Positions 55,521 through 64,000 of a stretch of 64,000 bases of DNA are shown one piece after another. Every line of letters begins with the position of its first letter. Position 1 is the stretch's first letter. Position numbers and translations under genes: made by a program. Under the pieces are notes generated by a model. That model was not told where the DNA came from and ran no database searches. It saw only the letters and a program-made list of their open reading frames with translations. The stretch is from Russula earlei (taxonomy: Eukaryota > Basidiomycota > Agaricomycetes > Russulales > Russulaceae), in contig JAGFNK010000205.1 in assembly GCA_025769875.1 (NCBI GenBank), forward strand, positions 1 through 64,000, given 5' to 3'.

Positions 55521-56401
55521 TTGCCCACGCGGTCTTGGACGTCTATCGACTCGTCTTCGAGCTTATCCCTCGCTCTTGAACTGGATAGTTCAACAGTGAG
55601 TCTTGACAGTGCCCTCCATCATCATCTCCGCTCCATCCACCTACATCGTTGCCCCAGCTCCATTTGGCGCCACCTTCCCGGTCTCACCCTCAGCCTTTGT
55701 CTCAGTGCCAGCTGCCTTAGTAGTAGTTTTGCGCAACACCAGCACCACAGCACCATCGCCACCTCTCATCATCAGCACCACCCCAGAAGACCAAGAAGGC
55801 CCCAGCCACGAACTTAGCCACAACATGCCACAACAGGAGCAGAAGCAGCCACCACACCACTGCCACAGGAGAAGCAGCCACTGATGCCAACAGCACACTG
55901 CATGCCACCTCCCACATCACCTCCCTGTCCGTTTGTGCACTCTCACCCATGTCTGCTGCTGACACCTGCAGTGGAGATGACCCCACCACCACCGTTGCAA
56001 GACAACAATTGCCACCACTGTTGCAAGCTGCCCCACACATCCTCCTTCTCAAGTCCTTGCCACCTATGCCTCTGTCTATGAACTCATGCTCGCTGCCTAT
56101 GCCTCCGCTCCTTGTCCACACCTGCTGCCAATGCCTGCAATGGAGATGACCATGCCACTGCCACCACAAGACAACACCACTGCCATGCAGCTGCCATCTC
56201 GTCACCACCATCCTCGTCTCCATTGCCTCCATCTCCCATTGCCTTCACCTCTTCCATTGTCACCATCGCCGATCGCCGCCTTCATGCCTTCCAGCAGCAC
56301 AAGCAGCCACCACCGCCACCTCAGTTCAGACGCAAAAGGCTCAAAACACTCGCATTCAGATGCTTGACCGAGGACAGTCAAAGTTTCAAGCCCCTGGGAG
56401 G
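55521..56401 (+). other. Ser-rich transposon remnant plus His/Pro low-complexity DNA
   Basis: The first 30 codons match the inverted segment at 52.75 kb. After that come CAC/CCA-rich frames open on both strands (Ala, Pro, His, Thr), without motifs. Confidence 0.4.
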
Positions 56402-56793
56402 TGTAAGGTAGCCATATGGCTGGCCATGGAATGACATGTGGGAAATGCAATAGGACATGACGCCTCCTCACCCACCTCCCTCTTGTTCCAGGCCATCCAC
56501 CAGCCACACACCACAAGCCACCTCATGTGCGACATTGAGACCTCAATTGCATCGCCCAGCCCTCGCCACTGACCATGCACGCATGCCACACCCTGCACAC
56601 ATGACGTGTTCATGTCTCAAGCCTTTCATGACTGCCTCAACCATCTCAACCAGTCTTGATTCACTTTCATGCCTTTCATCTCTAGTACCTCTCTCCTGTA
56701 TATAAAAACACCCTAGCTACTCTGTAGTAGAAAGAGTTCAGAATAGGACCCCTCTTTGCAACCCACTCCTCTCTGTCTGTGAAAAACAAGAAG
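56402..56793 (+). repeat. LTR-like direct repeat, copy 1
   Basis: It starts TGTAAGGTAGCC and shares with 61859-62283 the landmarks CACACCACAAGCCACCTCAT, CTTTCATCTCTAGTACC, TCTCCTGTATATAAA (TATA box) and AACCCACTCCTCTCTG. It ends at ACAAGAAG. Its right edge directly abuts R2 copy B. Resembles a solo LTR with its promoter. Confidence 0.7.
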
Positions 56794-57205
56794 GATGGTC
56801 AGAATCGAGAGGCAAGAGGGGTGATGACTGGCTGGCCACAACTCTGATTGCACTGGAAACAATGTTGCACACCACAACACTTGAGTCAAAAACACTATGG
56901 GGCTGCCTCAAGACAGCCCATTGGTACAACATGAGGGAGAAATAATAGATATAGACCATGATTTTGAGTTGTAATTCATCTAATACACATGTGGAGGTGG
57001 CTTGAGTCCAGCTCCACCAATTCTCACTCAAATCTCATGAAAACAATGGGGCTGCCTAGCCCTCATTCAGGCAATTCAGGGACAATAAGTTTCATATGAA
57101 TTGAAGGTGTTTTGAGGGAGATATTCATCCCACATGTTTGAGGGGGTTTTCTGCGCCAATTTGGGTGGAATTCAAGCTCCACCAAGTGTGCTGAAAATGG
57201 CAATA
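56794..57205 (-). repeat. Repeat family R2, copy B (inverted)
   Basis: Reverse complement of copy A from GACCATC to the inner end TATTGCC. Its inner end abuts the gypsy pol fragment exactly where the RNase H reading leaves the PHKI motif. Confidence 0.85.
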
Positions 57206-57803
57206 ATTTTATGGGGGAGTCGGTAGTGGGCAAGGTTGGCATGATTGGTAAAAATTTTGATGGGGTGTTTAGTTCCAACCAGTAGGTACTGCCAGTGTTG
57301 GAGTGCAAGAATCAAGGCTAGGAACTCCCTATCCCAAACTGGGTAGTTCCTTTCTGCTTTGTTGAATGCATGTGACATATTGCCAATCATTTTTCTTTTT
57401 CCTCTTGGGTCCTTCTGAAATAGGATTGCTCTGGTGGTGAATTGTGAGGTGTCAGTTTCTAATTCATATGGGAGGTCAGGGTTGGCAGTGTAAAGTTTGG
57501 GGTCATCGCAGACTGCCGATATCAAGGTTTCTAGGGCTGTGGTTGCTTCTGGGGTCCAGAGGAAGGGGGTTCCTTTTTTGATCGTAGAAAAAATGGGACA
57601 AGCTATTTTAGTGAAGTCTCGGATAAATGGTCGTTGGTAGTTGAGGGTGCCCATGATTTGTTGTACTTGTTTCAGGTTATTGGGGGGTCTTGGCCAGTTT
57701 TTGAGGCCGTCCATTTTGACTGGATCGATTTTGAGGGTCCCTTGGTGATTCAGAAGCCCAAAAAGTTGATTTCCTCTTGTTCAAAGGCGCACTTGGATGC
57801 TTT
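57206..57803 (-). pseudogene. Ty3/gypsy RT thumb and RNase H fragment between inverted R2 arms
   Basis: Reading on the minus strand, the fragment begins KASKCAFEQEEINFLGLLNH and GTLKIDPVKMDGLKNWPRPP. It continues through QVQQIMGTLNYQRPFIRDFT and FLWTPEATTALETLISAVCD to the RNase H region with YELETDTSQFTTRAILF. It ends AFNKAERNYPVWDREFLALI, LLVGTKHPIKIFTNHANLAH and YRLPHKI. The first catalytic Asp of RNase H (ETDTSQ) and the later ERNY motif are present. Both ends are cut within conserved motifs, and no stop lies inside. RT fingers, palm YVDD and integrase are missing. It is about 600 bp and flanked by inverted copies B and C. Confidence 0.9.
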
Positions 57804-58125
57804 TATTGCCGTTTTCAGCGCACTTGGCGGAGTTTGAATTCCACCCAAATCGGCGCAGAAAACCCTCTCAAACGTGCGGGGCAAATATCTCCCTCAAAAC
57901 AGCTTCAATTCACATAAAGCTTATTGTCCCTGAATCGCCTGAATGAGGGCTAGGCAGCCCCATTGTTTTCATGAGATTTGAGTGAGAATTGGTGGAGCTG
58001 GACTCAAGCCACCTCCACATGTGTATTAGATGAATTAAAACTCAAAATCATGGTCAATATCTATTATTTTGCCCTCATGGTGTACCCATGGGCTGTCTTG
58101 AGGCAGCCCCATAGTGGTTTTGACT
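57804..58125 (+). repeat. Repeat family R2, copy C
   Basis: It starts TATTGCCGTTTTCAGCGC and follows copy A for about 320 bp up to TTTTGACT, about 110 bp short of copy A's end. Together with inverted copy B it forms the arms around the gypsy fragment. Confidence 0.85.
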
Positions 58126-59374
58126 GGGAGGAGCACCTAGCAGGAATGCAAGAATGTGTTTGTTCATTCAACTGCACTCAGGTTCACACAGATGATAAGA
58201 GGACAACAGGGCAACCTTATTCAAGATGGTAGCATATACAGGTGGGAACTAAGGCTAAGGAACAGGAAAAGCACAAAAGACAGGCATATGAAAGGAAATC
58301 TAGACATAAGAAGGGGACCGAAGCTGGACAATGTGAGGTATTGAGTCTCCAGTGGCTGTGGTAGTGGCGTGTGGTGATTTGTGAAGGATGGCCAAGGCCA
58401 GGTGTGGTGACAAGGGGTGTGGTTGAGTTGTGATGCAAGGGGGAGATGATGCAAAGGAGAGGCCGGAGGGGGGATAGGGAGAGTGCTGGTGGGTGGTCGC
58501 TTGGGTGCTGATGGCACTGCCAAATGTGATTGTGGGTGGGATGATTGGAGAGATTGGATGGCAGATGCGAGGTAGAGGAGCGAGGGGGTGTGGATGTAGA
58601 AAGGGAGAGGGAAGATGGCAGCAGGCTGGGAAATGGATGCATAGGCAGTGTGCAGATCTCTGACTAACAAAATGAGAGACTAGTAAAAGGGGAGAAAAAG
58701 CATACTGAAATGTACAGTAGCAACACCATCCGATGGCAACAAAGATGGTGGCATGGTACAGGGTTCTTCAGTGGTGCATCAGGACTCATCGGTGCATGGT
58801 GAAGGCAGGGGCATTGAGGGTGAGGGCATGTGGCAGTTGATGGGGGTGAGGTGGTGTGCTGGTGGCAATGATGATAATGCGAGGATGAAGAGGAGATGGC
58901 ATGAAAGGCTCTTGTAAGCGATTTGCGGTCAGCCATATAGCTGTGTGGGTGAGTTGACATTGAGGCCATGCTGAGATGCAAGGGAGGTGAAGGCAGAGGC
59001 AATGAATTGAGAGATGACAGAGGTGGCACAGTGAAGGGAGACTTGCAGGCAACTAGGTCAGAAGATGCAGAGGGCTTGACTAGGGAATTGGCAGGGTCTG
59101 AGATGGTAGGAGCAACAACAGGGCCCACACATGAGGCACCTGTGCAGGCGTCATAGCAAGTTTGTGGACGTGGGTGAGAACATGGGGAGCAAGTTGTAGG
59201 GGGAAAGGCCAGCACAGCTGATTTCATGGCCAGCAGCTGTGAGTGGTGGGGGTCTCCCACTGCTTGAAGAGCAGTTGGCTTGGGGTCCAACAATGTTTAA
59301 GGCTGGAATGGTAGCTTTACAAGGTACAATACAGTACAACAAGGGGACACCACAGTACAGTAACTTGGAAAATG
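58126..59374. other. Repeat-block DNA with low-complexity frames
   Basis: Minus-strand frames at 58217-58670 and 58664-59293 are Ser/Pro/His/Leu-rich and open on both strands in places. No motif or start-context support. Treated as non-coding repeat DNA. Confidence 0.4.
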
Positions 59375-60543
59375 TCAGATATATTGACATTTGTGGAACC
59401 AACCTGCTGCATCATCTGACATAACATGGGATGCTGCCCTATACAGGAAAACCCACACATGGGTATCATCACCACCCAAGTCAGCATGAGCCACACCCCC
59501 ATTCCAACAAACGTAGGCCTTGATCTTTGAAAATGCGAGTTCAATTGGGTTAAAATCAGGAGAGTATGGTGGCAGGTAAAGGAGCTGACATCCCCTTCAT
59601 CAAATGAGCAATATATCAGCTTGAGAAAACTAATATGATACCTTTCTTCGACCATTTGGAGTATTCATGGATTTCTATGAATGCGTGTGTTGTCCATGAT
59701 CAATACTGAGTTCTTGCCAGGGAAGGAGTTCATTTTCAAAAGTAGACCTTGGATGAAGCTGGTAAATAGTTCAGATGTGAAAGAACCCTCAACCAGCTGG
59801 CTATAGATGATGCCATCAAACAAGAGCACTGGGAGAAGCAAATAACTGGATACTTTGTATTCTAGTCTGTTGTAGATATAGATAGCAGGACACACCATTT
59901 TCCTCAAAGTAAAAAGCTCTTCCTTACCACTGCTTTCCCTGACATCACCCATGCTTGCCCTTGAAGGTCAGTTTGGCAATTAAAGGAGCTTTCATCCACA
60001 AAAGCCACCTGCTCTGCAGTATAGGTGATGCCAAAGGTATACTGATAATGAAGGCACAGGTCCTCATTGCGCTCTAGTGCATTTTTGCTCAGCTGGGCAA
60101 GTCAGTGCACTTGAGTTCACACTCAAGGTGAAATGACTTACCTTCTTCATTGTGAAGCCACTCCTTCTCAGGGTATGCCATATAGTCATCAATAACACCT
60201 TAATGCCAGTCCCTTCTCTTAAAATATCTCTCAGCTTGTCAAGATAAGCATCTGGAGTATGGACAATGGTGCCTTGAAGAAGCTAGCCAATATGTGCCAC
60301 AGAACAAACTAGAGAATGTGGGGAACTCACTTGTACTTCCTGCATTGTAAGGATTTTATTTGCTGGTTGGAGTAGACAGTTTGGGTGATTGGCTGTTCCA
60401 CAAGATCTGAAATGGGCCACAATGTGCTCTATAGTATGATGAGGAACTCCAGTGTGATGGGTGATATCGTCAAGGGTCAATCTTGAAGACATGTGTAAGA
60501 TAATCCAGCATGCATCATCAGACAACACCTGGCCCTGTGGCAT
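59375..60543 (-). pseudogene. Tc1/mariner-type (DDE_3) transposase, nearly full length but frame-broken
   Basis: It cuts and pastes DNA at TA sites. ATG at 60543 gives MPQGQVLSDDACWIILHMSS and the helix-turn-helix LDDITHHTGVPHHTIEHIV. The first catalytic Asp is in AFVDESSFNCQTDLQGQAWV (about 59990). The second is in FPGKNSVLIMDNTRIH (about 59690), preceded by LLFDGIIYSQLVEGSFT. The third residue, Glu or Asp, is in LLYLPPYSPDFNPIELAFSK (about 59527-59551). The C-terminus reads DDAAGWFHKCQYI with stop at 59375. All three catalytic positions are present. A frame slip near 59910 and a stop after RIHRNP interrupt it, though part of the latter could be an intron. Terminal repeats were not found by eye. 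Confidence 0.82.
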
Positions 60544-60666
60544 ATGTTTAGTTGAGTATGCGATGAAAAGTGTGATGTAATAAAGAAAGTGTAAAGCGAG
60601 CAGGTAAAGAGTCATGTGGCTTAATCATCAACCATCTGTCCACCTGTCCCCCAGGACGACGACTGG

Positions 60667-61790
60667 GTGTTCTTCCCTTCCCAGAGCTGCTCACCATACC
60701 ATACCCTACCCCTCCATTTCAACCCCCTAAACCCTCATGGGCTTGAAGCAACGTGCTTCAAACGCCAGCCTGCACCAACACATACTACTGGCCAAAGGAA
60801 GGCTACCCAAAAAAAAACTGGTGGAAATGAAAGTGACAGCTCAGGCACTCCCACTTTACTGAAGCAATCACAACCACAAGCTCAGGCTTCCAAGACATTC
60901 CTACCTGCTATTGATGAGTATGAGGAGGAAGAGTCCTATGCCTATGTAAACACAGAAGCCAGGGAGCTCAGTCCACTGGACCTATATACTCTTGCAGATG
61001 ATGGTAAACATGCCTCACCTTTTGGCCCCAGACCATAGAAGGGAGTGATGCTTCAATTGAAGAGGAAGGTGTGCAAATAATGATGAATTGACCCCTTTCG
61101 CTGGTGACTAGTGACCCCAGGCCATCCAATAATTGATCTCACATTTGATGTCCCATACAAAAATGCGTCTTGGGAACTTGCTGTCAAATCTGACATCTCA
61201 TTTTTGGATCTTCTTGTCCAAATTGCGGCCAAATGGAAACGAGCATCATCTGTCTATCGCACATTGGATACATCCTTCCCTGGATGGTGCCCAAGATGGG
61301 CAAGCCTGTTGCAAAGTTGCTTGAAGATGGAGCTTCCTTTCAAAAGTTAATTGAGCATGTGTTGAACCATATCAATGAACAGAAGGTGAAAACCCATGGA
61401 AAGGGAAAAGTCAAGCCTTTCAGCATCCAGATTATCGATACCTCTGAACCAGGCACAGAAAAGGTGTGCCGAAATGCTACTCCTCATAATTGCATCTGAC
61501 GATTTCTTGACCAAAGGGTCCAGGGAAAAAAAGACCCAGGTACAGTTGGCACCCTCAAATGTGCTTCTGGATCTCCCTGGCCAAGAACAACATCAACTTT
61601 TAAAGCTCTTGACTGATAAACACCAGTGCGAAAAGCACAATATGTTGTGCTATGTGCAAATGAATGGTGTACACTACCAGTACACAATGGAGGATCTGAG
61701 CATTTGGGCCTCCTTGTTGGTACACGCCATTGTTTTCTTTTGGATCTTCAAGCTTAAAACCACCTTTGCAGGCACGTTGCCTTGCAACAG
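60667..61790 (+). pseudogene. Agaricomycete transposon-associated ORF, N-terminal part
   Basis: Frames read ATCFKRQPAPTHTTGQRKAT, DEYEEEESYAYVNTEARELS and IIDLTFDVPYKNASWELAVK. Further on are VPKMGKPVAKLLEDGASFQK and CEKHNMLCYVQMNGVHYQY with EDLSIWASLL. I know this order (a ubiquitin-like grip, then a CxxH...CYV segment followed by (L/I)WA) from repeat-associated proteins of agaricomycetes, whose function is unknown. Frame shifts separate the pieces. The C-terminal part may be the frame at 62420-62890, separated by the LTR-like repeat at 61859-62283. Confidence 0.5.
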
Positions 61791-61858
61791 TTGATGCTCC
61801 CCCAGACAAACTGAATCTCACAGACAAATGCTTTTGACAGGTGAAAGTCAGGAACCGG

Positions 61859-62283
61859 TGTAAGGAAGATTATGGCTGGCCTTGAAATCATGTGCAAAAA
61901 CGCGATGTGACACGACATGAGACTGACACCTCAGCTCCCTTTCATCCCTTGCCACCTCCCTCTCATTCCAGGCCATCCACCAACCACACACCACAAGCCA
62001 CCTCATGTGCAACATCAAGACCTTGATCACATTGCCCAGCCCTCGCCACCGACCATGCGTGCATGCCACACCTACACACACTAGACGTGTTTGTGTCCCA
62101 AGTCTTTCATCATAGCCTCGACCAGTCTGGAATCTCTTTCATACCTATCTCTCCCTTTCATGCCTTTCATCTCTAGTACCTTCTCTCCTGTATATAAACT
62201 GCTTAGCTGCAGAGTTCCAAAGAAAAGAGAATAAGTCCCCTCCTTGCAACCCACTCCTCTCTGCCTGTGAAAAACAAGAAGCA
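61859..62283 (+). repeat. LTR-like direct repeat, copy 2
   Basis: It starts TGTAAGGAAGATTATGGCTG and matches 56402-56793 throughout, including the CTGTATATAAA TATA box. It ends at ACAAGAAG. Copy spacing is about 5.5 kb, same orientation. Homology also reaches about 45 bp to the left of both TG starts. Confidence 0.7.
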
Positions 62284-62419
62284 TCACCAGTCGTGTGGAC
62301 CACTTGCTCTACTCTCTCCCCCTCTCCTCTCTCTTTCTTTGGACCAGTCAGCCTTACGATCTCACTCATGTGTCCCCAGACTCACTACACTGGGAAACAT
62401 CACAACCACCCCCTTCTGA

Positions 62420-62900
62420 TATGTTGGGCTCCATGCCAAACCCTAGCCACATGGTGGCTGGATCGTCCTCTGATCCACCCCAATGGGTGCAAATGATGAT
62501 GATGATGTTGGGGGGCACCTTTGCCAACAATGTTAATGGTTCGAACTCCCATTGCTTACCTTGCTCTGAGAACATCATTCCCTCTACTCCTTACCCTGGG
62601 TCTTTGCTGCCCAGTCAAAGCACACTTCATTCAATAGGAACATTGCCTACCCTGACCTGAGGGAGTGGCTCCATTCTATTGAGGAGCACCCTTTCCGAAA
62701 TAAATATGGTGAAGATTTCTCATAGTATGCTGACATCCTTGTAGAAACCCACAAACTTTATATGATTGAAGACATTGTACCACTCACTTGCAGTGAGCTG
62801 GCAGATGTTAGTGGCATGGAATTCAGGACAGCCTCACAGATTTTGCACTTTGCAGTGGAGGATGCATCAGCTCTGGAGAAAAATAAGAAGGCTCAATTTT
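62420..62900 (+). pseudogene. Transposon-associated ORF with SAM-like C-terminal segment
   Basis: MLGSMPNPSHMVAGSSSDPP starts a Ser/Pro/Met-rich stretch. In the next frame comes PDLREWLHSIEEHPFRNKYG, an in-frame TAG, YADILVETHKLYMIEDIVPL and TCSELADVSGMEFRTASQIL. The LxxWLxSIxxxPxRxxYG...Y.DIxxxxxxxxIxDI...ELxxxxGMxxxTAxxIL pattern resembles a SAM-type helical bundle found in agaricomycete repeat ORFs. Stop codon and frame changes make it a remnant. Confidence 0.5.
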
Positions 62901-64000
62901 AAGAATATACTCACACTTTTCTATACTAGTCTTGGATATATGGACACTATTGTCAAGGCAGTCAACTCTTTCGCCATCTCCCCTTTCAAGAGCAGGCAGA
63001 TCCCTAGTGAATACCTCTGTGAGCAGTCATGATTATGAAGGTACCGGGTCCTATCTGGAAGCCTCGCCATGCTGAAAGCAAGGCCACTCTTTCACCATCC
63101 TCCCCTTTAAGAGTGAGTGGATCTCTTCTTTCCTCCCTCTCCTTGCTGCCAGCCATCCCTGTTGTATGTGTGCCTGGGATGTAGCTGATGTATTTCCCTC
63201 AACATCCCTATAGCCTGTGATGGAAGTCTTTAGCATGTCACAGGGTAGCTGGTACCATCAGTTCATCCCTGTGCATCTCACTCTTTTCTTTTTTTCTGCA
63301 TCTTTGCCCCATGCTGAGTCAATTGCACAAGGCTGTCAGGGCAGCCCTAGGTCCTGTGGCCTCAGTGCGCCCATGTGCACGGACACCCAAGCATGCCCCT
63401 TTGCCATCTAATGCCCTTTTTTGTTGTCAGATGGGACATTCCCCTCATTTGTGTGCTGTCAGGAATAAGCCAGCTGAACCGTGAACTTCATTGTTCAGTT
63501 GTCATGTGCCCTCCAACAGACCGACAGAGAGCCTGAGGTGCAGTCTTTTGACAGGGTAATATATCACACAAGGGAAGCATTTTTCTAGCAATGACCTAAC
63601 TCTTTTTTATTTGACTGGTTATATTATATGCATTGTGTCAGTTTGCATTCTCCCCAGGTTCCTCAGAAAGACCGCCTTGCAGTTGACGACCCTCATCCAC
63701 CTTCCCACCCAAATAGTTGGCATGCTGCCCAAATAAAAGCTCAAACTTGAGGTATTGAGCTCACCTGGTTGTGGCGTCATGGTGCTCATCCTGCACTGAG
63801 ATTGTGCTGTGGACCCACTGGTAAGTGAATCAGTCTTGAATTGCAACTGAAAGACAGAAAACTCACCCATAAAGTGACTGCAAGTGGAATGCACTGAACG
63901 ACAGACTTGACAATGTTCTTATATGGCATGTTCAACCTCAAGAGCAAGAGAATGGGCTAGGTGAAGGTGAGGTGGGTGTGAGAAGCAACGTACAGTGTCC
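62901..64000. other. Repeat-block DNA with no recognised gene
   Basis: A near-duplicate pair occurs: TCTTTCGCCATCTCCCCTTT (about 62968) and CTCTTTCACCATCCTCCCCT (about 63089), each followed by AAGAG. A minus-strand frame at 63619-63894 lacks support. Confidence 0.4.

Noticed and set aside
55717..56232. 171-codon minus-strand frame rich in Trp, Gly and Val
   Set aside because: Composition is the mirror of CAC/CCA repeats on the + strand. No motif.
58664..59293. 209-codon Ser/Pro/His-rich minus-strand frame
   Set aside because: Low complexity, ORF-like on both strands, no recognisable domain; probably repeat DNA.
62530..62560. GGTTCGAACTCC resembling a tRNA T-loop
   Set aside because: No matching acceptor, D or anticodon stems fold around it; the T-stem does not pair with the correct length.
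1..64000. CRISPR arrays, bacterial operons, riboswitches, rho-independent terminators
   Set aside because: Spliced eukaryotic genes throughout; no regularly spaced direct repeats or bacterial signals were seen.

Overview
The window reads as nuclear DNA of an agaricomycete (mushroom-forming basidiomycete). Short GT-AG introns of about 40-70 nt are frequent. Several proteins belong to families I know mainly from Agaricomycetes: two multi-membrane-span proteins of basidiomycete type, a Ser/Pro-rich coiled-coil protein and the local transposon ORFs. Genus cannot be resolved by eye.

Left repeat block (1 to about 9.3 kb): the 3' part of a Ty1/copia retrotransposon (RT and RNase H, polypurine tract, LTR) is split by a 6,561-bp hAT-like DNA transposon at 1044-7604. 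This has 10-bp perfect terminal inverted repeats (TAGTGCTGTC), an 8-bp target duplication (AACCCAGC) and GGCTCG-rich subterminal repeats. It shows no transposase. It carries sense-oriented, intron-containing pieces of at least four host genes: RMD1-like, Slt2-type MAP kinase, TMEM184-like and group III hybrid histidine kinase. It therefore looks like a gene-capturing 'Pack-hAT'. The tail of a pogo-type transposase follows the copia LTR.

Gene island (about 9.4-50.7 kb): a broken membrane-protein gene, then NAPE-PLD-like hydrolase (-), SEN54 (+), RICTOR/AVO3 (-), ribosomal protein uL22/RPL17 (+), RasGEF (-), a multi-span membrane protein (-), EAF7 (+), UFD2 (-), mitochondrial bL35 (+), histidine phosphatase (-), AN1 zinc finger (+), PPWD1 cyclophilin (+), a tandemly duplicated gene of unknown function (-,-), a coiled-coil protein (-) and a START-like protein (+). 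Strands largely alternate, giving short divergent promoters and convergent 3' ends. The jobs are mostly housekeeping (tRNA splicing, translation, TORC2 and Ras signalling, NuA4, ubiquitin chain extension, spliceosomal cyclophilin).

Right repeat block (about 51.3-64 kb): a GTTTCC-rich repeat inverted relative to a copy at 10.2 kb, a Ty3/gypsy RT-RNase H fragment between inverted repeat arms, a Tc1/mariner-type transposase with its catalytic triad readable, LTR-like direct repeats and broken transposon ORFs.

Many conserved genes carry isolated one-base frame breaks (RPL17, SEN54, EAF7, histidine phosphatase, possibly UFD2). In essential genes these look more like consensus errors than decay. 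All intron and exon calls are by eye.
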